The notes under the pieces are model-generated. The model made no database searches. It saw only the letters and a program-made list of their open reading frames with translations, and was not told the origin of the DNA. Below are positions 45,026 through 56,154 of a stretch of DNA of 64,000 nucleotides, one piece after another. Numbering within the stretch: position 1 is the first letter of the stretch; every line of letters starts with the position of its first letter. The stretch spans positions 496,001 through 560,000 of the forward strand of contig SZXV01000002.1 of the NCBI GenBank assembly GCA_005862225.1. Reading direction: 5' to 3'. The position numbers were made by a program, and so were the translations under genes. Source of the DNA: Chlorobium sp. Its GTDB lineage: Bacteria > Bacteroidota > Chlorobiia > Chlorobiales > Chlorobiaceae.

Positions 45026-45811
45026 ATGGCAAAAACAGTAGTCATAACCGGCAGTACCCGTGGCATAGGCTTTGGCCTTGCCTGTTGCTTTCTTGAGAGA
45101 GGATACAATGTTGTGCTGAACGGCAGCTCTCCTGAAAGTACCCGCAAAGCAATGGAGCGGCTTCAGGGTAGTCGTGAACATCTGACTGCGGTTTCAGCCG
45201 ATATCAGCAGCAGGGCAGGGATTACCCGGCTTTATGACGAGGCGGTCAGCCATTTTGGCCGTGTGGATATCTGGATCAACAATGCGGGCATTGGCCATGA
45301 GATGCGCAACGCGTGGGAGGTTGACTCTCACGAACTCAGCCGGGTGCTGAGGGTCAATATTGACGGGGTTATTGCTGGCACGATTATCCCTTTCCAGCGA
45401 ATGAAAGAGCAGGGCGGAGGGAAGATTTGCAATATGGAGGGGCTTGGCAGTGACGGCTTTATGCTTGATGGCATGACCATTTACGGCACAACCAAACATG
45501 CCCTGACCTATTTTACCCGCTCTTTTGCCCATGAGGCTCGTGGCACCTCAGTGCAGATAGGAACGATCAGCCCGGGGATGGTGGTGACCGACATGCTTCG
45601 CCGAACGGTCAGTGACGGTTCTCCCGAAAGCCTCAAAAAAAGGCGATTTTTCAATATCATGGCTGATGATGTTGAGACTGTTGCCGCTTTTCTCACCGAC
45701 AAGATTCTTGCCGCGACGGCTCAATCTCCAAGAATACGATGGCTGACCAAGCCAAGAATGGCAGGCAAAATTCTTATGGCGCTTTTCAGGAAACGGAACC
45801 TCTTTTCCTGA
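45026..45811 (+). CDS. Short-chain dehydrogenase resembling chlorophyll(ide) b reductase
   Basis: A 261-residue classical SDR. NAD(P) motif TGSTRGIGFG at the N-terminus, NNAG (in VDIWINNAGIGHE) and the active-site YGTTK. The stretches KICNMEGLGSDG and TISPGMVVTDML resemble plant and bacterial NYC1/NOL, the SDRs that reduce the 7-formyl of chlorophyll b. It converges on bciB, 12 bp apart. A role in bacteriochlorophyll modification or turnover is a reasonable inference but the substrate cannot be read from the sequence. Confidence 0.82.
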   Translation: MAKTVVITGSTRGIGFGLACCFLERGYNVVLNGSSPESTRKAMERLQGSREHLTAVSADISSRAGITRLYDEAVSHFGRVDIWINNAGIGHEMRNAWEVDSHELSRVLRVNIDGVIAGTIIPFQRMKEQGGGKICNMEGLGSDGFMLDGMTIYGTTKHALTYFTRSFAHEARGTSVQIGTISPGMVVTDMLRRTVSDGSPESLKKRRFFNIMADDVETVAAFLTDKILAATAQSPRIRWLTKPRMAGKILMALFRKRNLFS

Positions 45812-45823
45812 TCTCCTTTTTTT

Positions 45824-47083
45824 TCAAAGGGGAAGCCCGTACTCCTCAAGGATAACCCTGACATGCCGTGGAACCAGCTTTTCCAGCCGTTCCGGGTGAC
45901 GGAATTTGAGGTAGTAGTAATGCCTGATCAGATGAAAATCAACCGAATAGTGGGCAAACCCGACTCCTTTCGGTCCAATCATGCCAAGCAGGCCGGCAAG
46001 GATATTGCCAAGCCAGAGTGGTATCTTGCTGTTTGAGGAATATTCTTTTTTCTCCGCTTTCATGCCCTCGATAATGCGCTTCGTGGTGTTCTGAACAAAC
46101 GAGCGGCACTCCCACTTTCCGGATTCCGGAAAACGTTCGAGCTCAGCTTCAATCAGCTTCAGCAGTTTGCGCCCTGTTTCTGTCCGTACCAGAATCCACT
46201 GTCTCTTTTGATCCGGCAGCAGTTCTGCTCCGATATAGCCCACGGTAATGTCGGCCAGACTGTTGAGATAGTCAAAGCAGCTCATACATGCAGAGGGAAA
46301 AATATCGGGATTGGAAAGCTCCTCTGGAAGGCTGAAGAAGGGGACTTTTTCAATGCTGCCGTTTTCGTGCCTGATGTGAATCCTGAAATCCTGCATGAAC
46401 TCCATAAAACATGCGGTATCGGGCGATTGCGACATTCGCTCCAGAATCCACGGCCATTTTGACCGTGCCACATTGTCAACGCAGGGAATCCCGATGGTCA
46501 GGATCTCCATCTCCCTGAGGTATGCGAAGCGCTCATGAAAATCCCGGAGTGTGTGCAGGTGACATGCCGCTCCGATGACAAGGACTTTTTTCATTCCCTG
46601 ACGCCAGGCGCTTTCAAGGGAGTATAAAACAGGGGAGAGCACCGGTTTATTGCCTCGTGTCGCATAAATCTCATCTGGATTTTTGGCCAGAACCGGTTGA
46701 GAGAAAAAATGGTGGCCGGGAGTGTGCTGCAGCGACACAACACCATCCACAAGCTTCTCTTCAAAGGCCCTCATGGCCATTCGGGTAATGATGCCGCTCC
46801 ACTGAGAACCGGGTACGGGGTTCTTCAGTTGAGCGGTGAAGCGCTCAAGCGTCATGCCAAAACGCATTTCAACCGGATCATCAAGGCTTCGCTCCCGTCC
46901 GAACAGCTTTTTCTCCCTTTCGCCGAGCCATCCGTTTTTAAAAACACAGCTTTTGATGCTTTGCTCTGCTGGCCAGGCCTGAATGGAACAGAGACCGCAT
47001 GAACTGCAGAGGCCGTTTTCCCTCAGTTTGTAGCCCTGTTCAGGAGTGGTTGCTTCAATGCTGGTCATGGTGGTGTTGTTCAT
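45824..47083 (-). CDS. bciB: Ferredoxin-dependent divinyl-(proto)chlorophyllide 8-vinyl reductase
   Basis: About 419 residues of the FrhB/HCAR/BciB family. The strings [67 protein letters not shown] and [13 protein letters not shown] (each shown in parts here, none longer than 20 residues in a run) match cyanobacterial BciB closely. BciB uses ferredoxin, FAD and [4Fe-4S] clusters (cysteines in CSSCGLC and CMSC) to reduce the C8 vinyl group in (bacterio)chlorophyll synthesis. The start is uncertain: 47083 is taken, with longer (47110) and shorter (47068) options. HCAR (7-hydroxymethyl-chlorophyll reductase) is the close alternative within the family. Confidence 0.85.
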   Translation of the reverse strand: MNNTTMTSIEATTPEQGYKLRENGLCSSCGLCSIQAWPAEQSIKSCVFKNGWLGEREKKLFGRERSLDDPVEMRFGMTLERFTAQLKNPVPGSQWSGIITRMAMRAFEEKLVDGVVSLQHTPGHHFFSQPVLAKNPDEIYATRGNKPVLSPVLYSLESAWRQGMKKVLVIGAACHLHTLRDFHERFAYLREMEILTIGIPCVDNVARSKWPWILERMSQSPDTACFMEFMQDFRIHIRHENGSIEKVPFFSLPEELSNPDIFPSACMSCFDYLNSLADITVGYIGAELLPDQKRQWILVRTETGRKLLKLIEAELERFPESGKWECRSFVQNTTKRIIEGMKAEKKEYSSNSKIPLWLGNILAGLLGMIGPKGVGFAHYSVDFHLIRHYYYLKFRHPERLEKLVPRHVRVILEEYGLPL

Positions 47084-47182
47084 GAAAATTTGATTCAAAT
47101 GGAATGACACTGCGGTTGATGTTCAGGTAGCGAGCAGAATATTTTCATTGCAGGTCATCTATACCAACTATAGAACACAAGT

Positions 47183-48604
47183 TTATCGAAACAGGTCAAG
47201 ATCATTGGCCATCAGACACATGATGGCTTCGCGTGACTCCACAATGTGCTCAACCAGATCGGGGTGGCAGAGCAGCCTGAACTTTTTGGTGTACCGCTCA
47301 AACGCAAGAATAAAGTCTGACTGAAAGACCGACTCATGCAGATCATCAAACCGGACATACTCTGACGTACACTGCATGGCGTAGTGAATGTGCTCCGAGC
47401 GTGTCGGGTAGACCCGAAGCTCTTTCAGGTCGGCGTAATCGAAAATATCCTTCTTTGAGGGTGGATCAATCAGCACCTCATGGCCATGCAGCCCGAGATG
47501 GTAGCGCTTGTTGAGAAATTCACAAATCTCCAGCTCCATGGCGCGGCGCTTCTTGTTGTCACTGTTGTAGACAAACCACCGCTCATCCTCTTTGGCTGAG
47601 TCGTTCAGATAGGGCTGCACCGTTATCGCCCTTTTATAGACTCGCCGCATGAGAATATCATCAAGCAGGGCAGAGATCGGATGATCCTTCTCCGGCAGCA
47701 GTTGCTTCAGTTCATGCAGCACGCGGTCATCGGCATTGCCGTAAAAAAGCTCACGTAATGCTGCTGGCGAGAGCATCCCTTCACCGGCAATATCCTGCAA
47801 CAGCCTGCGGAGCATGGCTGAGAGTGCCCGGCTGGTATGGTGCCAATAGACATTGCGCATCATCATGTACTTCGAAAACATAAGGCTCTCAAGCGGCGCA
47901 ATGCCCTTTTCGGTGATGGCAAACCGCTCGCGCTGCGGGTCGGGCACAAACGACTCAATCAGCCGCTCAATATCAATGCTCCCGTAAGGAATATTGCAGT
48001 GGTGCGCGTCACGCATGAGGTAATCCATTTTGTCAGGGTCGAGCGTGCCGCTGATCAGCTTGCTGAAGCGCGTTTTGCCCGCAATCAGCTCAATAACCGA
48101 TTCGGGCGCCACCTGCCACTCATTGTGCAGAATTTCGGCAATTGTCGGAACCCCTTGATGTTGCTCATAGATAAAGTGACGGCAAAGCTCCTCATGATGC
48201 GAAAAGACCGGCTCTTTGCCGAATTGCGGAATCTGCTCTTCAATGATATGAGCATGGGGAAAGTGGCCAATATCGTGCAAGAGTGAGGCTGAAAGCAGCA
48301 CCCGGCAGTTGTGGTCGTCAAACCGGAACTGCTCATCCTGAAGGCTCTGTGCCAGAGAGCTGGTCAACATGCGCTGCAAAATCAGCTTCATCAGATGATA
48401 GACCCCGATCGAGTGCTCAAATCGCGTGTGCGTTGCGCCGGGGTAGACCTGCTGCGAAAACGAGAGCTGCCGAATCCCCTTGAGTCGCAGGAACGAAGGA
48501 TGAGAAAGAATTTTTTTGAGCGGCCCGCTCAGAGGGATATGACCCCAGATCGGGATACGAATAAATCCTCCGTCAGATTGAAAAAGCAGGTGTTCGGCTA
48601 TCAT
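47183..48604 (-). CDS. HD-domain phosphohydrolase
   Basis: A 473-residue protein of the dGTPase/SAMHD1-like HD superfamily (COG1078 type). The metal site is seen as TRFEHSIGVYHL near the N-terminus, then HDIGHFPHAH, and an aspartate in SGTLDPDKMDYLMRDA. It probably hydrolyses dNTPs or a nucleotide signal; the exact substrate is unknown. The 5' end of this gene with its leader is repeated at 50.2 kb on the far side of the toxin-antitoxin genes. Confidence 0.9.
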   Translation of the reverse strand: MIAEHLLFQSDGGFIRIPIWGHIPLSGPLKKILSHPSFLRLKGIRQLSFSQQVYPGATHTRFEHSIGVYHLMKLILQRMLTSSLAQSLQDEQFRFDDHNCRVLLSASLLHDIGHFPHAHIIEEQIPQFGKEPVFSHHEELCRHFIYEQHQGVPTIAEILHNEWQVAPESVIELIAGKTRFSKLISGTLDPDKMDYLMRDAHHCNIPYGSIDIERLIESFVPDPQRERFAITEKGIAPLESLMFSKYMMMRNVYWHHTSRALSAMLRRLLQDIAGEGMLSPAALRELFYGNADDRVLHELKQLLPEKDHPISALLDDILMRRVYKRAITVQPYLNDSAKEDERWFVYNSDNKKRRAMELEICEFLNKRYHLGLHGHEVLIDPPSKKDIFDYADLKELRVYPTRSEHIHYAMQCTSEYVRFDDLHESVFQSDFILAFERYTKKFRLLCHPDLVEHIVESREAIMCLMANDLDLFR

Positions 48605-48665
48605 GGGGGTGCTCAGGGTTTATGAGGTTGAACTGAAAGATACGCAAGAAAGTGGGGGGCGGCAA
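48588..48665. repeat. 78-bp direct repeat, copy A (start region of HD gene)
   Basis: This segment contains the start codon of the HD gene (CAT at 48602-48604) and its leader. It aligns without gaps to 50206-50283 at 64 of 78 positions by eye. Shared blocks include AGGTGTTCGGC, TCATGGGGG and GTGGGGGG. Confidence 0.8.
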
Positions 48666-48793
48666 ATGGTTGGCAAACTGGCTGGGGCTCGGCGTTCCCG
48701 GGGAGCGAGAGAACCATGGCGCTGATGGTGTAATACAATTTGTTAAACAATATTTTTCTTGGTACGATATTCTTACTCCATTACTATTTTTAT

Positions 48794-49030
48794 ATGAATG
48801 CCATGTTAGCCAAAATTACCAGCAAGAATCAGTTGACCTTGCCTAAATCGATTGTAACCTCAATTCCTGAAACGGATTACTTTGAAGTGGAAGTTGAGAA
48901 TGGTCGCATCATGCTTACGCCGGTGCGTATCCAGCAAGCAGATGCTGTGCGTGCCAAAGTAAAAGCTTTGGGTATTAATAAAAAGGATGTTCTTGATGCA
49001 ATACAGTGGGCAAGAAAAAGTCAGTCGTGA
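48794..49030 (+). CDS. AbrB/SpoVT-type (VapB-like) antitoxin
   Basis: A protein of 78 residues (75 if started at the ATG at 48803). The N-terminal swapped-hairpin beta barrel is typical: LAKITSKNQLTLPKSIV, followed by DYFEVEVENGRIMLTPV. Such antitoxins bind their own promoter and neutralise PIN-domain toxins. Its stop overlaps the GTG start of the PIN gene, an arrangement that couples toxin synthesis to that of the antitoxin. Confidence 0.88.
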   Translation: MNAMLAKITSKNQLTLPKSIVTSIPETDYFEVEVENGRIMLTPVRIQQADAVRAKVKALGINKKDVLDAIQWARKSQS

Positions 49031-49449
49031 GCTATCGCATCGTGCTTGATACGAACTGCATTATTTCTCCATTGATATTTTCACGCCAAAAGATGGCATG
49101 GTTGCGTTATAGCTGGCAGTCCGAGGCTATCATCCCATTAGTCAGCAAGGAAACGGCCAATGAACTTTTAAAAGTGTTGGCCTATCCAAAATTCAGGCTC
49201 ACTAAAACGGAGCGATTGTTATTACTGGCTGATTTTCTGCCTTACGCTGAAACGGTCACTTCGCTTGATGTGCCACTTGACGTACCTGTAATTCGAGATA
49301 AAGCGGATCAAATATTTTTAACGTTAGCTGTAGTTGGCAAGGCGGATGCTTTAGTGACTGGTGATAATGACCTGCTTGTTCTTAAGGATGTTTTTAAAAC
49401 TCCGCCAATTATGTCGCTCAGTGAATTTGAGCAATGGCAAAAAAGCTGA
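49027..49449 (+). CDS. PIN-domain toxin
   Basis: A 140-residue PIN ribonuclease of the COG1569 type. The acidic residues are visible in RIVLDTNCIIS, in SKETANELLKVL (glutamate) and in VTGDNDLLVL. The GTG at 49027 overlaps the antitoxin stop (GTGA) and gives the canonical MSYRIVLDTN start; a second GTG seven codons earlier is possible. VapC-like PIN toxins cut tRNA or mRNA when free of antitoxin. Confidence 0.87.
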   Translation: MSYRIVLDTNCIISPLIFSRQKMAWLRYSWQSEAIIPLVSKETANELLKVLAYPKFRLTKTERLLLLADFLPYAETVTSLDVPLDVPVIRDKADQIFLTLAVVGKADALVTGDNDLLVLKDVFKTPPIMSLSEFEQWQKS

Positions 49450-49538
49450 GGCGACGATTTTGCTGGTTGCGTTCGTGCGTTTTTGTTGCTATTTGCGGAA
49501 ACCGACCAGCAATTATGGAAAAGTTGTTGGAAGAATTC

Positions 49539-49820
49539 CTATGAGTCACCATAATGACCTCTGAGGGAAAGAACCTGCACGGTTACTACTGAATCAATAA
49601 TTTTGTAGATGATTCGCTCTTTCTTATTCACTCTTCTTGACCAATACCCCGATAAATACCCTCGCAGTCGTTCAGCTTTACCTGTACCTGTGTCAGGATG
49701 CTCAGAGAGTTCAAGTAAAATTTTTTCAATCTTTCTGAGGGTTGACTTGTCTCCAATTTTATGCCAAATCCTCAATTCTTCCGTTGCTACTGGTGTCAGA
49801 ATTACAGTATACTTGCCCAT
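49539..49820 (-). CDS. Txe/YoeB-RelE-type toxin
   Basis: A 93-residue protein of the RelE/YoeB superfamily of ribosome-dependent mRNA endonucleases. The pattern [20 protein letters not shown] opens the fold. [20 protein letters not shown] and [22 protein letters not shown] are very close to YoeB-like toxins (conserved W-S-R-R and the terminal HY). It overlaps the antitoxin gene upstream by 19 bp. Confidence 0.9.
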   Translation of the reverse strand: MGKYTVILTPVATEELRIWHKIGDKSTLRKIEKILLELSEHPDTGTGKAERLRGYLSGYWSRRVNKKERIIYKIIDSVVTVQVLSLRGHYGDS

Positions 49821-50059
49821 ATATTTTTTGGGTCTTTAATTTCAGTAAACCTTCCAGCAGCAACATCCTCCTCCCCTCTTTTCAATACCTCCAACAACCT
49901 CGTATTGTCGAAGGCTTCATCTTTCACCGTAATTTTTTCCCCAGGCACTATCTCAACAGTCTCAATTTTGTTAAACCGAACCACAACTTTTTCCCTGGTT
50001 GCCAAATTCAGGTATTTCTTGAGATTTTTGCGTAATTCTGTTGTGCTGATCGCTATCAT
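49802..50059 (-). CDS. Phd/YefM-type antitoxin
   Basis: An 85-residue antitoxin beginning [20 protein letters not shown] with the N-terminal DNA-binding fold of the Phd/YefM family; the C-terminal tail ([16 protein letters not shown]) would wrap the toxin. The ATG at 50059 has a GGAGAG ribosome site 6 nt away. The longer open frame to 50161 lacks both. It lies upstream of and overlaps its toxin. Confidence 0.85.
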   Translation of the reverse strand: MIAISTTELRKNLKKYLNLATREKVVVRFNKIETVEIVPGEKITVKDEAFDNTRLLEVLKRGEEDVAAGRFTEIKDPKNIWASIL

Positions 50060-50205
50060 GATTATCTCTCCTGCATTGTATTTTACAGTATGTTGCAAGA
50101 AGTATAGACATTTTTTCGTCAAAACCCTCAAAGAGCTGCGGCCGGAAATGGTTGCCGCCAAGAGCTGATAAGTAACTCACACAATATCAAAGGATTGTTA
50201 TAAGG

Positions 50206-50283
50206 AGGTGTTCGGCAGTCATGGGGGCGCTAAGTTTTTATGGAGTCGAAGTGGAAGATACGCAGAAAAGTGGGGGGTGGCAA
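50206..50283. repeat. 78-bp direct repeat, copy B (relic start of an HD gene)
   Basis: This is the second copy of the HD-gene start region, about 82% identical by eye to 48588-48665. It keeps a start codon (CAT) and the first few codons but no gene body follows. The two toxin-antitoxin modules at 48.8-50.1 kb lie exactly between the copies, consistent with insertion by duplication of a target region or unequal recombination. Confidence 0.75.
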
Positions 50284-50355
50284 CCAGGCGCAAGGGAGTT
50301 TTGGGGGGAGGTTCTATTTTGTAGTATGATTGAATGATGGTGTAATCGCCACGTT

Positions 50356-50499
50356 CATCATATTCATGCGCGCTGTCAAGGGAAAAAAGTTTCGGTAGCT
50401 CTTGATGACGGTCGTCTTCTTGCCGGAGATTTTCCGCTACGGCAGCTTCGGATGGTGCAGGTGTGGGTAGACATTCACCATGATGAACTTATGGCTTGA
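50356..50499 (+). pseudogene. DUF4160 relic
   Basis: A frame of 47 codons reads HHIHARCQGKKVSVALDDGR, then LLAGDFPLRQLRMVQVWVDI and HHDELMA before a TGA. This is the central and C-terminal part of a DUF4160 protein. The family's expected HxPHxHAR opening lies in a different frame upstream (DGVIATFI), so a frameshift has removed the start. It is a second DUF4160 relic in the window, unrelated in position to that at 22.7 kb; no DUF2442 gene follows here. Confidence 0.7.
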
Positions 50500-50535
50500 A
50501 ACTTTATCCGTCAAACTCTCTTTGAGGAGATCAAG

Positions 50536-51024
50536 TCAGTGAGTCAGGGCAAAATCGATAACATTTTGGCTGAGCCAAATACCGTGCTCGCGCATCCGGC
50601 TTATTGCATCAGTCATTGATACTTGATACCCCCTGGATTTTGCCTTGAGCAGTACGCCGATAGCACCAGTAACATTCAGGTTTGACAAACGAGCCGCACG
50701 CCTGCCAAGTATTTCATCAATGCATACCAGATTGATGCCAAACTGTAAGGCCGTTTGTATGACAGATGCCTCTCCGCTATCGAGCGTGTTTTGCAGATAG
50801 GGCATGAGCGCTATTGGCTCAGGACTAATGTCTAACCAGGATGCCTGCTCAAACACCTCGATCCCAAAAGCATCACGACCACCAGACCTGATTTCTTTGG
50901 CCACCTCATAGGGCACGATTACCCTTGAATACAGACAACGAAGTACGTCAAGGTTACCGGTTGCTGCAGTCAAGGCAATAAGCGGTGTGGTGTTGATAAC
51001 AACCACTTTAGTTTGATCAGGCAT
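50536..51024 (-). CDS. DUF3368 PIN-like toxin
   Basis: A 162-residue protein of the DUF3368 family, PIN-like nucleases commonly paired with UPF0175. The N-terminal VVVINTTPLIALTAATGNLD carries asparagine where classical PIN domains have the first aspartate, a variant seen in this family. The later acidic residues (DSGEASVIQTA and VCIDEILGRRAARL) are intact. The ATG at 51024 overlaps the end of the UPF0175 gene by 8 bp. Toxicity is inferred from the pairing. Confidence 0.86.
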   Translation of the reverse strand: MPDQTKVVVINTTPLIALTAATGNLDVLRCLYSRVIVPYEVAKEIRSGGRDAFGIEVFEQASWLDISPEPIALMPYLQNTLDSGEASVIQTALQFGINLVCIDEILGRRAARLSNLNVTGAIGVLLKAKSRGYQVSMTDAISRMREHGIWLSQNVIDFALTH

Positions 51025-51265
51025 TGCTGACATCCTGGGCAAGTTCATTCTGATCCAAATCAATCATTGGTACACCGTACCGGTGCAGATCAGCAAGAAA
51101 TTCAACCCTGCTCATCCCAATAAACGCAGCAGCCATTCCCGACGACAGCCGGTTCATTTCAAAAAGTTTGATGGCCATGGCCAGTTTGGCCTCTTTTATG
51201 AATTGCTGCGGTGTGCATTGTGCTGCATCAGGCAGATTGCTTGGCACTTCAAGAAGGAGTTGCAT
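51017..51265 (-). CDS. UPF0175 antitoxin-like protein
   Basis: An 82-residue UPF0175 protein with the helix-turn-helix region KLFEMNRLSSGMAAAFIGMS, then RVEFLADLHRYGVPMIDLD. It forms a module with the DUF3368 gene just downstream. Such pairs are widespread in cyanobacteria and green sulfur bacteria and are regarded as toxin-antitoxin systems. Confidence 0.87.
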   Translation of the reverse strand: MQLLLEVPSNLPDAAQCTPQQFIKEAKLAMAIKLFEMNRLSSGMAAAFIGMSRVEFLADLHRYGVPMIDLDQNELAQDVSNA

Positions 51266-54138
<2,873 letters not shown>

Positions 54139-54140
54139 GA

Positions 54141-54875
54141 TTAATACCTGTCAAGCGTAAATTTTTCGCCGAGGTACATTTTTCTGACCTCTGGATTGGC
54201 AGCGATCTCTTCCGAGGTGCCCTGCATGAAGATGCTTCCGTCAAAAAGCAGGTATGCGTGGCTGGTAATGGAGAGGGTTTCATGGACGTTATGGTCGGTG
54301 ATCAGCACACCAATGTTTCGTTTAGCCAGTCCGTTGACGATCTGCTGGATATCTTCGACGGCAATGGGGTCTACACCGGCAAATGGCTCGTCAAGCAGAA
54401 TAAATTTGGGGTTCAGCGCCAGGGCTCTTGCAATTTCGGTGCGCCGCCGCTCGCCGCCGGATAATGCATAACCCATGCTTTTGCGGATATGAGCTATATT
54501 AAGCTCTTCGAGCATGACGTCGGTTCTCTGCTTTCTTTCCGTTTTTGAGAGTGAGGTGAATTCGAGAACGCCAAGAATGTTCTCTTCGACGGTCAGGTTG
54601 CGGAACACTGAGGCCTCCTGGGGAAGATAGCCTATTCCGAGGCGTGCCCGCTTGTACATGGGCAGGCGGGTGATATTTGTCGAGTCAAGAAACACTTCAC
54701 CTCCGTCTGGCCGTACCAGTCCGACAATCATGTAGAATGTCGTTGTTTTGCCTGCGCCGTTTGGTCCGAGAAGCCCTACAATGTCACCTTGCTTCACCTC
54801 AATGGATGAGCTTTTAACAACTGCCCGTTTATTATAGACCTTCTTTAACTGCTTGCAGCTTAGTGTTGCTTTCAT
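54141..54875 (-). CDS. lptB: LPS export ABC transporter ATP-binding protein
   Basis: A 244-residue ABC ATPase. Walker [10 protein letters not shown] (37-45), Q-loop YLPQEASVF, signature [15 protein letters not shown], Walker [12 protein letters not shown] and the H-loop region [11 protein letters not shown] are all intact. [15 protein letters not shown]-like sequence and [11 protein letters not shown] near the end mark it as LptB, the motor that drives lipopolysaccharide from the inner to the outer membrane with LptFG. LptFG are not nearby. Confidence 0.94.
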   Translation of the reverse strand: MKATLSCKQLKKVYNKRAVVKSSSIEVKQGDIVGLLGPNGAGKTTTFYMIVGLVRPDGGEVFLDSTNITRLPMYKRARLGIGYLPQEASVFRNLTVEENILGVLEFTSLSKTERKQRTDVMLEELNIAHIRKSMGYALSGGERRRTEIARALALNPKFILLDEPFAGVDPIAVEDIQQIVNGLAKRNIGVLITDHNVHETLSITSHAYLLFDGSIFMQGTSEEIAANPEVRKMYLGEKFTLDRY

Positions 54876-54911
54876 GCCGATAAAGTTAATTTCCCGGTTT
54901 GAGAGTACAAT

Positions 54912-54940
54912 AAAAAACGAGGCTCCAGACCTCGTTTTTT
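54912..54940 (-). terminator. Bidirectional terminator after csmE
   Basis: A stem AAAACGAGG with CCTCGTTTT, loop of about 7 nt, flanked by A and T tracts on both sides. It lies between csmE (leftward) and lptB (also leftward) and should end the csmE transcript. Confidence 0.87.
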
Positions 54941-54989
54941 AAAGACATTAACGATAGACAGGAAAAACTCTGTCAGAAACCGGTTATGG

Positions 54990-55241
54990 TCAATCGTTGA
55001 ACCGCTGTCCAACTTCCTTTGTTGGTTGTGCATAACCCGATTTTTCAGGAGAAGAACCCCTCAATCCCGATGAGGATCCTCCGTAAAGATGGGGATAGGC
55101 ATTGGCTCCAAGCCTTTTGGTGGTTTTTCCGACGTTTTCGAGAGCGTCGCCAACAACCCACCAGTGCCCATCAATGAAAACTTCAAGGAATCTACCATAG
55201 GCAGAAGCTGCATCGGTAAAAGCGCCTGATATATTAGCCAT
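54990..55241 (-). CDS. csmE: Chlorosome envelope protein E
   Basis: An 83-residue homologue of CsmA. It shares with CsmA the layout of an N-terminal amphipathic helix, a central histidine (His26 in DGHWWVVGD; CsmA has His25) and a C-terminal RGSSPEKSGYAQPTK segment that matches the CsmA propeptide region almost exactly. CsmE is a minor chlorosome envelope protein. It stands alone with its own terminator, 200 bp from the gamma-carbonic anhydrase on the other strand. Confidence 0.95.
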   Translation of the reverse strand: MANISGAFTDAASAYGRFLEVFIDGHWWVVGDALENVGKTTKRLGANAYPHLYGGSSSGLRGSSPEKSGYAQPTKEVGQRFND

Positions 55242-55498
55242 CTTCGCTTGTTTAGAGGTTTAATTCGTTCTTAAATAAACTTAATAAATCTCCTCATCAA
55301 TAAAAAATATTTTATGTTCAGGAGAAGAGATAATTTTTTAACTCTTTTGTGACAGAGGGTGGAAGGGCGATGAACGGCGCCGACGGATGCGGGTATTAAC
55401 AAACGTTTTTTTGCCGCGCATGCCGTCATACACCGCATGATGGTCTCTGCCGGATATATTTTTTAATGCTATACGATTTCATAGTTATGGGAAAAGTA

Positions 55499-56014
55499 AT
55501 GTCGTACAAGGGGATATGGCCAACAATTCATGAAACGGTTTTTATGACGGACGGGGCCTATGTTATTGGTGATGTGCATATTGGCGCATATTCGAGTGTC
55601 TGGTTCAATTCGGTTGTCCGTGGAGATGTCTGTCCGATTCGTATCGGAGAGAAAACCAGTGTGCAGGATAATGTGACACTGCATGTCACGCATGATACCG
55701 GTCCGCTGAATATCGGGAACTGTGTGACTATCGGTCATGGTGCAGTGCTTCATGCCTGTACGGTGAAAGATTATGTGCTGATCGGAATGGGTGCGGTTCT
55801 GCTTGATGACTGTGTGGTTGAGCCATGGTCGATTGTGGCAGCCGGATCGCTGGTCAGGCAAGGTTTTACCGTCCCTTCAGGGATGCTGGTTGCCGGTGTT
55901 CCTGCAAAAGTCATGCGTCCGATTACTGAAGACGAGCGGCTTAATATTCAGGAATCGCCCGAAAATTATGTTCGTTATTCGCAAAACTATCGGGAAGAGG
56001 AAAAACAGCTCTAA
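55499..56014 (+). CDS. Gamma-class carbonic anhydrase-like hexapeptide protein
   Basis: A 171-residue left-handed beta-helix protein with hexapeptide repeats (IGDVHIGAYSSVWFNSVV, IRIGEKTSVQDNVTLHV). The zinc histidines are in TLHVTH and GHGAVLH, as in the YrdA/PaaY/gamma-carbonic anhydrase family. It may hydrate CO2 or act as a scaffold; activity cannot be told from sequence. The start at 55499 follows a GGGAAA site; an ATG 12 bp upstream is an alternative. Confidence 0.9.
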   Translation: MSYKGIWPTIHETVFMTDGAYVIGDVHIGAYSSVWFNSVVRGDVCPIRIGEKTSVQDNVTLHVTHDTGPLNIGNCVTIGHGAVLHACTVKDYVLIGMGAVLLDDCVVEPWSIVAAGSLVRQGFTVPSGMLVAGVPAKVMRPITEDERLNIQESPENYVRYSQNYREEEKQL

Positions 56015-56154
56015 TTGAAGCGGTCTTCTTCCCTGATTTCACTAAATTGCACCGGAAGTTTTTGAAGGTATTGAATTCTTCTGGTATACATGGAGACTGT
56101 TGTCATGTCTTGCCAGTTCTTTTTTCACAGTTATCTTGTAACTCTTTGTCTGTT

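Noticed and set aside
44905-45065. Minus-strand frame encoding a hydrophobic peptide (about 40 residues, LLLTFSIVTSLVEYF) overlapping the SDR start
   Set aside because: No ribosome site, overlaps the start and leader of the SDR gene, and no known small membrane protein matches.
48652-48790. Possible promoter or small gene in the 48.65-48.79 kb gap
   Set aside because: Contains only short frames; the segment is the leader of the HD gene on one side and of the antitoxin on the other.
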